A DNA stretch of 64,000 nt. Source: CAVWDI01 sp963753725. Lineage in GTDB: Bacteria; Chloroflexota; Anaerolineae; Anaerolineales; UBA4823. A program made the position numbers and the translations under genes. Below the pieces are notes generated by a model. That model saw only the letters and a program-made list of their open reading frames with translations, had not been told where the DNA came from and ran no database searches. The number at the start of each line of letters is the position of its first letter. Position 1 is the stretch's first letter. Shown one piece after another: positions 47,230 to 56,697 of this stretch. Where the stretch lies: positions 558,001 to 622,000 of the forward strand of contig CAVWDI010000010.1 of assembly GCA_963753725.1 (NCBI GenBank), read 5' to 3'.

Positions 47230-47338
47230 AAGTTAATTGTCATTCTAATTTTAATCTCGTGCTTTATGTGAGACCGAATCCAAAAATTCTCTCCCCAAAC
47301 TGTAAATTAATCAATGGTATTGTGATCAAGAGATGTAA

Positions 47339-47357
47339 GACAAGTTGCCAACTTGTC
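47339..47357. repeat. 19-bp palindrome
   Basis: GACAAGTT (47339-47346) and AACTTGTC (47350-47357) are perfectly inverted around GCC. It lies about 77 bases beyond the end of the minus-strand HEAT gene, and there is no T-run. Confidence 0.5.
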
Positions 47358-47433
47358 CGACAAAGACACCGTCCTTTTAGTGAGATGGATGATGAATACC
47401 CGGTTTGAACACTATGAAAAAAATTCGAGAAAA

Positions 47434-48018
47434 TTAGCGTAAATTCGCGGATTCCTCCAACAAGCGTTCACTTTTCACCCAACCCTTTGGAAGCGGGCAG
47501 GTGGGGTCCAGCAGATGCTCCATCGAATTGCGCACCTTTGAGCGGATGGCGATACTCTTATCATCTTTGTGCAATGCGATGCTGCCAGATATTTTTTCTA
47601 AATGTTTTGGGTATAAGCGTGCAAAAATCGTCAGCCCGCTGATCGCCCAGCTTTTGACAAATACACTCTTATCAACAAGCATTTCAAGCAGGACGGGCAC
47701 AAACCGGTCGACCTGGTCCGGGAACACAGCCAGGTTGGCGAAGATCATGGCATAGTGCCACTGCGCCATTGGTAAATTATCCCCCTGAGCAGCCTTCAGA
47801 AGAGGCTTTATATGAGGCAGGAACAACTCCGGATGTGTGCGTGAAACTTTTTCCAGCGAGTGAGAAGCCCGGCCCCGGATCAGATCGTCCCCTTCATTTA
47901 TTCCTTCGAATAAATCCTCGAATAATCCCGGATTTTTAAGCACGATTTCTGCTACCTGGTCTGCATGACCGTCCGAGCGCAGGTCACCGCCGGATAACAT
48001 TCGCAGCAGATCGTTCAT
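47434..48018 (-). CDS. HEAT-repeat protein
   Basis: 194 residues of repeated helical pairs. Units such as 'DDLIRGRASHSLEKVSRTHPE', 'WHYAMIFANLAVFPDQVDRF' and 'SVFVKSWAISGLTIFARLYP' show the HEAT/ARM spacing and the hydrophobic positions of PBS-lyase-like repeats. There is no catalytic motif. It is a likely scaffold or DNA-glycosylase-like (AlkD-related) relative. It lies 24 bases downstream of the DegV gene and is probably co-transcribed. Confidence 0.78.
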   Translation of the reverse strand: MNDLLRMLSGGDLRSDGHADQVAEIVLKNPGLFEDLFEGINEGDDLIRGRASHSLEKVSRTHPELFLPHIKPLLKAAQGDNLPMAQWHYAMIFANLAVFPDQVDRFVPVLLEMLVDKSVFVKSWAISGLTIFARLYPKHLEKISGSIALHKDDKSIAIRSKVRNSMEHLLDPTCPLPKGWVKSERLLEESANLR

Positions 48019-48042
48019 AATTGGCCGAATGGTGAATAACGC

Positions 48043-48897
48043 TTATTTAACCTTGACAAAACACACACCCACCAGCCCGGTGCCGCCGTAGATCGATAAA
48101 CCCGGTGTCAGTTCGGCGAAGAACACATCCTGCGGCAATTGCACCGACTCACCCAACTGCTCCAGGAACTGCCCGGCCTCCTCGAGCGCATTGATGTGAA
48201 TGATCGCCAGTCGTTCAACGGGAGACTCCCCTGCAGCCTCCGCCGCCAGATCGATCACGCGTGCCCAGGCTTTTTTTCGGGTGCGCATGCGCTCCAGCAA
48301 GTCGAGCTTCCCGTCTTTGATGGTCAGAATTGGTTTCACATTCAGCAGGTTGCCAAAACTTGCCTGCAGGGCCGGCAATCGACCGCTCTTAGCCAGGTAC
48401 TTGAGTGTGGAGAGTGCCGCGAATAAGTAGGCGCGGTTGCCCATATCACCGGTGAGCGAAAGTATTTCATCTTTACCAGCGCCAGCTTGGGCTGCTTCAG
48501 CGGCAGCCAAAGCAAGGAAACCCTGGCCAAGCGATAGGCTGCGCGTATCGACCACCGTGATATCTCTACCCTCAAAGTCGCTGCAGGCCTGCAGGGCGGC
48601 ATTATAGGTAGCGCTAACTTCAGCGCTGACACAGTAGCAGATTATACTCTCAGCGCCGGCGGAGAATGCATCGTTGTAAGCCTGGCCGAACTGCCCGGGT
48701 GATGGGGCGGAGGAGGTGGGATATTTTTCGCCGCGGTCGACGCGTTCGAACAGGTCGGCGTCATTTATGTCCACGGTGGCGCGCAGCGACTGCTCCCCGA
48801 AGTGGATATTAATCGGCACCTGTTGGATATCAAGTTTGGCGGCGATGTCGGGCGGGATGCTGGAATCGGTATCGGTGATTATAGTTACGGATGGCAT
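48043..48897 (-). CDS. DegV-family fatty-acid-binding protein
   Basis: 284 residues, the family's usual length. It has the N-terminal 'VTIITDTDSSIPPDIAAKLD', 'YPTSSAPSPGQFGQAYNDAF' with the fatty-acid carboxylate-binding T-S-x-P motif, 'ICYCVSAEVSATYNAA' and 'GRLPALQASFGNLLNVKPIL', where residues near R and S line the second ligand site. DegV (FakB-like) proteins present fatty acids to FakA kinase for phospholipid synthesis. No fakA is nearby. The HEAT-repeat gene follows in the same direction. Confidence 0.92.
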   Translation of the reverse strand: MPSVTIITDTDSSIPPDIAAKLDIQQVPINIHFGEQSLRATVDINDADLFERVDRGEKYPTSSAPSPGQFGQAYNDAFSAGAESIICYCVSAEVSATYNAALQACSDFEGRDITVVDTRSLSLGQGFLALAAAEAAQAGAGKDEILSLTGDMGNRAYLFAALSTLKYLAKSGRLPALQASFGNLLNVKPILTIKDGKLDLLERMRTRKKAWARVIDLAAEAAGESPVERLAIIHINALEEAGQFLEQLGESVQLPQDVFFAELTPGLSIYGGTGLVGVCFVKVK

Positions 48898-49025
48898 GCT
48901 GGACCCCTTTCTGGTTTTTTGTTAATTCTTATAACACCCAGACAGCATGTCGGTTACTGATAATTATCCTCGACTATTCTTAGCTCTACCTTTGATAGGG
49001 CACGGTTTAGCGCAAGTATCGGGAT

Positions 49026-49220
49026 TTATTCTCCGACGGGAGTTTGATCGTTCCTTTGCTTCGAATCTTCCGGTTGTGAGTATCCTTCGGCCATTCTCTG
49101 CGCGGTCTTATCAGCCAGCACTAGATAAGCGTACTGGTTAACCGAAAAGCCCTGCCTGCGGGCTAAATCACGTACGGTTTCATAGACATAGTCAGGTACA
49201 CGGATTGTAATGGTTCGCAT
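49026..49220 (-). CDS. Ribbon-helix-helix-type small protein
   Basis: 64 residues from ATG 49220; the frame is also open to 49268 without a better ribosome site. 'MRTITIRVPDYVYETVRDLA' is the beta-strand plus helix A of a ribbon-helix-helix DNA-binding protein, and 'GFSVNQYAYLVLADKTAQR' is helix B. The tail is polar. Such proteins are commonly antitoxins or autorepressors, but no toxin-sized partner is adjacent. It could regulate the neighbouring DegV or beta-helix genes. Confidence 0.72.
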   Translation of the reverse strand: MRTITIRVPDYVYETVRDLARRQGFSVNQYAYLVLADKTAQRMAEGYSQPEDSKQRNDQTPVGE

Positions 49221-49287
49221 GGTCAGCTCTAATTTTACCCACTCGCGGGGGTCATTGCTGCATACCAAATCCCACGGCGAGCGGTTT

Positions 49288-51489
49288 TTAAGGAAGAATT
49301 TTGAACGTCAGATCGCTGACTAATTTATTTTCTAAAAACATTTTAAATTGCCAGTCTCCAACGTCGAGCGGTTTGCTTTCAACATTCCAAATGCAGTCCC
49401 AGGTGGTTCCATCCGCCTCATCAGCTTTCCAGGTTATAACCTCGCTATACCACTCTGTCCCATTGTGATACCAATACACGGTTGTATGGGTACCGGGCTG
49501 CATACCTTGATAGTCATAAACAGCGCATACTTTCGGTACTCCATAAATGAATTCAGTCCCTGGATTGACTGGTTGAGAATCTACCACATCCTCTGCCAGA
49601 GTAATCGGGGCGATATAAGGTTCATCCGAAACAGGAGTTTGGGCGGTTGGACTAATAGGTGTGGTACCTTCAGGTCCTGGAGCTCTGACCACCAGGTTAT
49701 CATAAGCGACCTCGCTAAATTCGCCATCCTCGGATTCGGCGTCCAGGGCGATTTTCCCTCACTCAATTGGTCATCCGTTTCATTAAAGAGGAGCGTATGT
49801 ATTAACGTAGAAACGAATTTGATTACCGAGGCACTCCAAGCGGACAGCGTTGCGTGCATCCAACCCCTGCAGGATAGCGTCTGACTGGTCCTTGGCCCAT
49901 TCCTCCTTTTGACCGTTAATTTTCACCAGACCGGTATAGTAGCCATCCGCGCTGTATGCGCCGACGTAGTAGTTGTCAGAATCGACATAACGACAGTAAA
50001 TGCCGTGCCAGTTATCCGGCGATCCATCCACTGACCGGCTTTCTACCTCAATCGTCAGGTCAGAGAACTGCCGTTCCAATTTGCTTAAAGTGGCAGTATT
50101 TGGATTGGTGTAATCGCGGATACGGAGTTCGCCGTTTTCGTATTTGATCTCCCCTCCATCAGCTGTGCTGGTGGACCAGCCGCTTTCAGGATCGCTGAAA
50201 TCATCTTCGAACAGGATCCCGGCTGGAAGTTCCTCTGTCATCGCGCTCGCCCTCGCTGCAGGTGTTTTCCACCAGTTCAGGGCTGGCATTTTCGCCAACT
50301 TTGATACAATCTGAAATTGCGGCGATTTCATTTTTGCGAGCCAACCCAGCGCTGTTCTCGGCGTAATTGATGCCGTATTCAAGGTTGTCATGTATGCGAT
50401 TGCCTTCCAACGAGGGTAAAGCCTGATCTCTAATTTCGATGCCGTGAAATTCGTTGTCAAATATTTCGTTATTTATCGCCTGTCCTCCAGCATTCGCAAA
50501 ATAGACAATCCCCAATTCTTTATTTGAGTGAATGGTATTTAATTCCAGAAATGGAGCCGCCTGGTTCTGCAGGAGTATGCCGCTCTATTCATTTTCGAAC
50601 ACGATGTTCTCTTTCGCCAGTCCAGCCCCGTTTTCGTAATAGGCGATGCCCGATTTACTGTTGGCCTGTGCGGTATTCCCGAGTAAATTCGGCGCTGCAT
50701 CTTTACGAATTTCAATGCCAAAATGACCGTTATTCGTACAGATATTATTCGATGCTGTACCTACCGATTGCGCCCAAAACATAATTCCTGATTGCGCGTT
50801 GTTTGAACATGTATTTCGTTCTAAGGTTATGTGAGAGTTCTCGTGAAAGTTGAAACCATGCAGGCCGTTGTTTTCAGAAATACTGTCGCGGACCACACCG
50901 CTGGTGTTTCCATTGGTAAATAATCCCGCTCCACCAAATCCTCGGTTTTATCATATACGCCGTCGGTGAAACGGCAGTTTATGATTTGGATATTTCCATC
51001 CTTGATTTCGACTACATTAGCTTTTGTGGTTCCACCGTATTGGAATGTAATCCCTTCAGCATTAAAATCGCCTGGTCCATCAAAATCAATCAGGGCGCCG
51101 TTGTTTCCCTGAATGGTTGTCAAATCCATGCCCGCGCCGGTCAAACTGAGAGAATTAACGATGTCAAGCTGGCCTTTGAGGATGTAGATCCCTGGATCCA
51201 GCAAGACGGTTGATCCTGCCGGTAATGCTGTAACGGCGGTTTCCAGATTTGGGTAATCACCGCTTCCATCCGGTTTCAAAGTTACTACGATGGGTCCTGA
51301 TGGAACTGGCAGGGTATCCGGGATTGCACGGGCGGTCTCTTGAACAGGAGCCTGTGCAGTGATGGTGGCGAGCACATCACCTGCGATCCTGGTTAATTCT
51401 GCATTGTCATCAGCGGGGGAGAATAACTGGCATGCGATCCCTGGTAAAATGAGAAGAATGAGAATAAAAATCAAGCGTAGTTTAACCAT
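49288..51489 (-). CDS. Lipoprotein with parallel beta-helix, LamG/DUF1080-like and C-terminal module (several frameshifts)
   Basis: It starts at ATG 51489 (GAGGAG site) with a lipoprotein signal ('LLILPGIACQLF', lipobox Cys). 'PDGSGDYPNLETAVTALPAG' then opens a pectin-lyase-like right-handed beta-helix, whose repeats ('NTCSNNAQSGIMFWAQ', 'NTAQANSKSGIAYYENGAG', 'NRIHDNLEYGINYAENSAG') continue through two more frames. A jelly-roll domain 'ILFEDDFSDPESGWSTSTADGG' to 'IRFYVN' follows, then a C-terminal module with 'VYWYHNGTEWYSEVITWK' and 'VGDWQFKMFLENKLVSDL'. Frame breaks lie near 50940, 50590, 50260 and 49765. If repaired, it is one protein of about 730 residues. It is probably a surface carbohydrate-binding or -cleaving protein. 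Confidence 0.75.
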
Positions 51490-51582
51490 AATGTCTCTCC
51501 TCACAAGACGATCTTTAATTGATATTTTTCAGACTTCCTAGCTTAATCAACTGCCTGCTTCCATTTTGAAAAATGCTAAAGG

Positions 51583-52217
51583 TCATCTGCCGATGTGGAA
51601 TTCTTCCTCTTGTGCTAATTTGCTTCCAATAAAAAGCTTTACTTTCCAATTCCCCAATTCTAAACCGGTTGTTCCTGTTCCTGTATAGTGAGCTCGTAAA
51701 CCCTGAAACCACCCTCCTCCCATGTTTCCAATTTTCTGCAAACGATCCCCACTCCCTTCCATTTACATACCAATACCGGGAGAAACGTGTAGTGGGTGTC
51801 ATAGCCCAATAATCAAAACAGGCGTTGACTGCCGTTGTGCCGGATGGAAAATCGGTGATTGGGTTCTCGAAATTCTCTTGATTGTAATCTTCGTCTGTGT
51901 AAAAAACGACCGGGCCGAAGGTTGGGCTGGTCGGCTTAGTCGGTTCAGGGGTAAAGGTTGGTTCGGGGGTATCGGTTACAATCGGACTGGGGATTGGCGT
52001 ATCGGTGGGTGTTATAGTCGGGGTACTTGTGGGGGCGAGCGTATCGGTTGGCAATTGGGTGAAAGTAGCGTTGGAGCCATTGCAGTAATGGTTGAAAATA
52101 TTTCAGCGGAGACGGCAGTGGCGGTGGCATCCGGTGTCTGCGGACGAACAATGAAATTGCATGCCAATGCCGGCAGACTGAAAATTACGATTCAGAAAAT
52201 AATACCCTGTTTTTCAT
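51583..52217 (-). CDS. Small Thr/Pro-rich lipoprotein sharing the C-terminal module of its neighbour (frameshifted)
   Basis: ATG 52217 (GGAGGATAAACT site) opens a signal that shifts frame near 52190 and then reads 'IVIFSLPALACNFI', a lipobox. After another shift near 52075 comes a Thr/Pro linker ('PTDTLAPTSTPTITPTDTP'), then 'FDYWAMTPTTRFSRYWYVNG'. A last shift near 51715 leads to 'GLELGNWKVKLFIGSKLAQE', ending at TGA 51585-51583. The end of this protein parallels 'HTTVYWYHNGTEWYSEV ... VGDWQFKMFLENKL' of the gene at 49288. Repaired, it is about 210 residues: a linker plus the shared module. Confidence 0.6.
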
Positions 52218-52254
52218 AGTTTATCCTCCATTGGAAATAAAACATCTTGCATAA

Positions 52255-52772
52255 TTAATCGTTGGTTGCTTCCGGCTCCAGCACCATAATTGGAATCAGA
52301 CGATCACCGGCACGCTCCTGGTAGTCTTTGTATCCAGCGTACAGCGTCAAAGCCTCTTGCCAGTATTTCCGGCGCTCGGTTAGGAGATGCCTGGCGTGCC
52401 AGTGTAAGTACCTTGATAGTTGTTTTCTGATATCCATGACATGCGGGTTGGCGTGCAGGTTGTAATACCAGCCTGGATTGACCTGTGAGCCCAGGTTAGA
52501 GGCGATCAACGCACGTGTATCCTCTCGGTCGTGCATATAAACCAGCTGGAGTATTGAGCGTGGGAGCCAGTCTTTGCGCCGGTCATGGTAATCATGGTGA
52601 TCGGCCAGCCAGTTAAAGCGCCTGTGGGTGAGAGCCTGTTTCCGGTGTGCTTGAGCGTGAAACCATCGACCCGGTGAACAAATTGGGCGAAGAACCTGGT
52701 TATCGGTTCAACCGCCACAACCTTCTGAATATAACATTGCCAGGGGCGCAGTCTTGTGGAGGAACTGGTCAT
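52255..52772 (-). CDS. Deazaflavin (F420)-dependent nitroreductase-family protein, one frameshift
   Basis: The N-terminal part (52772 to about 52540) ends 'ITMITMTGAKTGSHAQYSSW', the T-T-G-R-K-S-G region of Ddn-type proteins. After a shift near 52535 the rest reads 'VYMHDREDTRALIASNLGSQ', 'NPGWYYNLHANPHV' and 'ARHLLTERRKYWQEALTLYA', matching the family to its end. About 170 residues when joined. The family uses F420 (some members FAD or FMN) to reduce diverse substrates; F420 genes are not in the window. Confidence 0.82.
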
Positions 52773-53272
52773 TTGTGGTTAAAATCACGAAATCTTTGTT
52801 TCCTATATTACATCAATTGAAGGTGAAATTCAAGTTAAACTTCAGGGGATAAGGGATTGGGGATAGTAGATGGGATAAAAAATTTGTTGCCCTCCGCAGG
52901 ATTGGTGGTAGAGCGATTTCAAGTTCATAGGGAAAACAGGTTCCAGTCGATAGGTGATCGCAATTAACCTGTGGGGTGTTCTGAGGTGGATTGCATAAGC
53001 GCTGCCCGGTTTGCATGACCCGGGTCCGATCAGTGCCGGAAAAAATGGAAAATCATACAAGAATTGATGTATAATTTCAACCAGGATAAACGCTCATCGC
53101 TGATAACAACGAAAGCGGAATTTTCGTATACTGCGCAAAACAATAAAACACTACATCACTGCCGCTGCTTTTGTTCCAGCGGTTTTTTTGTTGGTACTAA
53201 AATCTATCTGTGGGTGAAATTTGGAAGTTATTACAGAACCGGAAAAAATTGGCAAACAGAAGGAGGATTAAC
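52773..53272. other. 500-base intergenic stretch
   Basis: It contains another GGGGATAAGGGATTGGGGATAG word (52848-52869) and a hairpin with T-run at 53162. Short frames across it have no ribosome site or recognisable product. Confidence 0.5.
53162..53189 (+). terminator. Hairpin with T-run upstream of the unknown gene
   Basis: CCGCTG (53162-53167) pairs with CAGCGG (53177-53182) and is followed by seven T. No gene is recognised just upstream on the plus strand, so it may act as a leader attenuator of the gene at 53273. Confidence 0.6.
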
Positions 53273-53903
53273 GTGGAAAATATCAAAGAGATGCCATACC
53301 GTGAAAAGTATGAAATTGTCCTGGAGAATATTAAATTTCCAAGACGCTGGCGCCAAATTTTATAAGGGACATCTGGGATATCCAGCCAAAACTGAGCTGC
53401 AAATGCTTTAGCAGGAAGGGATATCAACCCCATTCCGGAGGAGTCCTCGTTCGAAGAGAAGTATGAGGCGGCATATGAAAATTGGATCTGGATTGGGAAG
53501 AGCAATTTCAATTTCATACGAGAGCAATTGGGAGAAGCGGGAATAGAGCAGTTCGAGGTCGCTGATGTCGAGGCACTGAAGCGTAAGAACGCCAGCACAT
53601 CCCTATATTTTTTAAGTTTTATCAGGGCCATATCAACAGGAACAGCCTTCAAAATGACTGCAAAAGAATTCGCTTATCAACTGCAGTGGTTAACCCCTTT
53701 TTCAGTAAAGGAGCTCAACCAACACCAGACAGTATACGACATACCACGGTGTAAAATCCTGGATTATCCTGAGACTGATGATCTTTGTCAAATCGCTTGT
53801 CAGCGAATTCTATCCACAGTGGGCAGCTGAACAGTTTAAGGTGAACATGGAATTTGAACCTCAAGATCACAGCTGTACTTGCTATTTGACACCAATAAAT
53901 TAA
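53273..53903 (+). pseudogene. Unrecognised protein gene, interrupted by stops and a frameshift
   Basis: GTG 53273 follows a perfect AGGAGG by 6 bases and reads 'VENIKEMPYREKYEIVLENI' before stops at about 53366 and 53409. The coding pattern resumes about 53415 ('FEEKYEAAYENWIWIGKSNF') and runs to 53830. A shift near 53795 extends it to 53903 with 'YPQWAAEQFKVNMEFEPQDH' then a Cys-x-Cys. Repaired length is about 205 residues. Late Cys residues ('DDLCQIACQ', 'SCTCYL') could bind a metal. I do not recognise the family with confidence. It is monocistronic. Confidence 0.45.
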
Positions 53904-54394
53904 GATATTTCTGATTGGGTTGTTGTTCGTCTTAAATTCCAATTGGATATATATTGGTTATCAACTGGAACAAGCGTTGAACATCTGGTGGAGCTAAAAG
54001 GGGACGCCGTTCTATGTGGAGTGCGCAAGCCCAGCTTGCGCAACCTGAAGCATGGCTTCCCCCACAGGGGCGCACCGCGGAGGACTCCAAATAAAGGTGG
54101 TTATGTCGCCATGAGAAATCAACTTGCTATGATCAGATGAGAACTCACAGATCTCGCAGTGCCTCCCTGCGGGTTGGAGGCTGGATAAGTTCGAGTTCTC
54201 CTGCGTGATTCTAAATTAAGGTTGGAATTTTCTTTATCCCCGCGTGGAGTTGTTAAACCTGATACCAGCACATGCCAACCAACCCCCGCGAGATGTTCTG
54301 CAGTCCGACCTTATGACCACATGGATATTAAGCGGATTTCCAGCAGGAAACCGAAATTAACCTACGGGGGGGCGAATGGGGTTATAAATTGTGA
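53904..54394. other. Intergenic stretch with hairpin-forming repeats
   Basis: TGCGCAAGC (54022-54030) and GCTTGCGCA (54034-54042) form a perfect 9-bp palindrome with a CCA loop, followed by GAAGC-ATG-GCTTC. The rest shows no gene, RNA or known element. Confidence 0.5.
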
Positions 54395-56060
54395 TTATGA
54401 TGTGAAGAAGCGGTAGTAGTCGCAGCCGGAGCGGTTGGCTTGCAGCGCCGAGCCGTCCAGTATCTGGTCGAAGCGCATCCATTCCGGGGAAGGTGCTTCG
54501 CCGATGCGGAATAGACTATCTCCGATCTGGTATAGCTGCTGTTCGTCCCCAGAAGGGGTGACGTACAGCAGCTGCCCTTTGCGCAGGATGACCCTGAAAT
54601 TGGTCTCCCATGTGTTAAAAGAGCGGTAATGTCCGGGATAGGCCAACCATTCTTCCGGAAAATTAAATTTTGTTTCACCTGTGTAATTCTGGTTGGTATA
54701 CCATCTGCTGCCGTAGGAAGCTTCTACAACAACGGATTCTGGCAGAAGTATTCTCCCAAGTCCAGAAATTGAACAAGAAGCGATCAAAATCGGGATGGTC
54801 TATATAAAAGCGGTCGCCTGCGCGCTGCTCCAGTGGGATCCGTTCATTGTGGTATTCCAGCAGCAGCCGGTCTCCATCCGCGATAAAAACCAACCCTCCT
54901 GTTGGAGTGAGTTTACTCTCTGTGAGAGACTGATGGGAAAGATCGGTTTGATTGGCCAGTGAATATTTACCTGCGTAGATTATAGGATTTACATCTTCTA
55001 GATGTAGCGGGTCGGCGGGTGGTTCCAGGTCGGGGATTGGATGGTTGAGCATCAGGCTGCGCAGGTAATCCAGCGTTGTGAGCGAGATGCCGGAGATATG
55101 GGGGTGAGTCATCAGCACGATCGATCCCAGACCATTGTCCAAATCCATCCACATGTAGGCCTCGTATCCGGGCATATCCCCGGCGTGACCGATATGCGCA
55201 TAACCTTCATGCTCGAATACATTCAATCCGTACCCGTAGGACCAGTCTTCGTCCTGGGCGATATGCGGGTGTGTGAGCAGTTCAAAGCTTTCCTGGGAAA
55301 GCAGGGGACCATTGGGACCTTGTCCGCGGTTGAGCAGCATACGCATAAATTTTGCCATATCCTTGGCGGTTGACGCGATGCACCCATCGGCAGTGTCGGT
55401 TTCCAGCCAGGGCGCCGGGACGAGCGGGTGACTTCTGTGAAACGGTCGGTCGTCGTACAGGGGCATGTATCCTTTCGCCAGGCGCGGTCTTAATTTGTGG
55501 GTGATCAGAGCGGCAGAATTTTGCATCTCCAATGGTTCCAATATTCCGGAGCGAATTAGCTGCGGGTAAGGCTGCCCAGCAACCGCTTCCAGCAGCAGAC
55601 CGAGCGCTTTATAGCCGACGTTGGAATAGTAAAAGTATTCCCCAGGAGCGTATCCGGTTTCACGCTCGCGCAGCGCCCAGACTTCACTGCGTGCGTCGGT
55701 GCTGAAATCCGTACCTTCAATCAGTCCAGCGGAGTGGGTCAGCAGGTGATGCGCAGTGATCGGGTCGAACCCTGGGCGTACTTCGAACCACGGCAGATAT
55801 TCTAAAATTGGTGTGTGCAGGTCAAGCAGTCCTTTTTCAACCGCTTGCAGTACTGCGATGGCGGTAAAGGTCTTACCGATTGATCCGATTTCGAATAGAT
55901 GGCCGGCGGACAGCGGTGTGGACGCTTCAATGTCAGCGTAACCGAACCCGGTTTGGTGAAGCATTCGTTCGCGATCCGTGAATCCCAAAGCCAGGGCGGG
56001 CGTGTTATTGTCCGCCATTTGACTGGTAATCCAGTTTTCAAGCATGTTGTAGCTGTTCAT
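54395..56060 (-). CDS. Serine hydrolase of the beta-lactamase/PBP (S12) family, one frameshift
   Basis: The main frame (56060 to about 54760) holds the penicillin-binding signatures: nucleophile motif S-x-x-K in 'FEIGSIGKTFTAIAVLQAVE', Y-x-N in 'GEYFYYSNVGYKALGLLLE', and H-x-G in 'YAHIGHAGDMPGYEAYMWMD'. A shift near 54760 leads to a C-terminal beta domain ('WLAYPGHYRSFNTWETNFRV', 'YQIGDSLFRIG') ending at 54395. About 550 residues in all. There is no signal peptide, so it may be cytoplasmic: an esterase, D-amino-acid peptidase or D-aminopeptidase-like enzyme rather than a periplasmic beta-lactamase. It is divergent from the gcv genes. Confidence 0.85.
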
Positions 56061-56310
56061 TTTTTCCTTTTACGTAATCAAAATACAAGGATAGGCTGCG
56101 TGTGCCAAATCGAAAATGGAACAAAGGAGCACAGGTTTGGGAAACATATTAAACATCAAACCAGAGGAGATTATAATTTAGGAATGGGATAAAAACTGCC
56201 CGCAGGATTGACACATCGAGTAAAATTATAATGTCAACCGAATTTCAACTGCATGACTGGAAAGTCAACAAAAAACAAATTTTTTCAATTTATATCAGGA
56301 GAAATACACA

Positions 56311-56697
56311 ATGAAAATAGATCAAGATGCACGCTATTCCAATGAACACGAGTGGGTTCGTCCGGAAGGCGACCTTTACGTATATGGCATATCCGACTTC
56401 GCCCAGGACCAGCTTTCTGACATCGTCTACCTGGAACCGCCCGAAGTGGGCGAGGGGTTCGAGAAAGGCGATACGATCGGTGTGGTCGAATCGGTCAAAG
56501 CCGCCGCGGACCTGTACCTGCCGATAGGCGGCGAGATCGTGGAGGTGAACGAAACCCTGGTAGACGCGCCGGAGGTGATGAACAGCGATCCGTACGGGGA
56601 AGCCTGGATCATCAAGTTCAAAGCCTCGGATGCAAGTGAATTTGAGGGCTTGATGTCACCCGAGGATTACCAGAAATTTGCTGAGGAAGAACACTAA
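56311..56697 (+). CDS. gcvH: Glycine cleavage system H protein
   Basis: 128 residues of the lipoyl-carrying H protein. 'SNEHEWVRPEGDLYVYGISD' starts the fold, and the lipoylated Lys is K63 in 'VGVVESVKAAADLYLP'-type context ('VVESVKAAADLYLP'). 'NSDPYGEAWIIKFK' is the C-terminal hallmark. It carries the aminomethyl group between P and T proteins. It has an AGGAG site. Its stop overlaps the gcvPA start by one base (TAATG), so the two are co-translated. No glycine riboswitch was seen in the 250 bases upstream. Confidence 0.96.
   Translation: MKIDQDARYSNEHEWVRPEGDLYVYGISDFAQDQLSDIVYLEPPEVGEGFEKGDTIGVVESVKAAADLYLPIGGEIVEVNETLVDAPEVMNSDPYGEAWIIKFKASDASEFEGLMSPEDYQKFAEEEH

Noticed and set aside
47041..47271. 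A 71-codon plus-strand frame across the foldback element.
   Set aside because: It runs through the repeat arms and has no ribosome site; the DNA is explained by the repeat.
56208..56232. A promoter for gcvH from TTGACA (56208) and TATAAT (56227).
   Set aside because: The spacer is only 13 bases, too short for a normal sigma-70-type promoter. The hexamers may be chance in AT-rich DNA.
56061..56310. A glycine riboswitch upstream of gcvH.
   Set aside because: No tandem aptamer pattern with the conserved GG/GA-rich cores could be read in the 250 bases.
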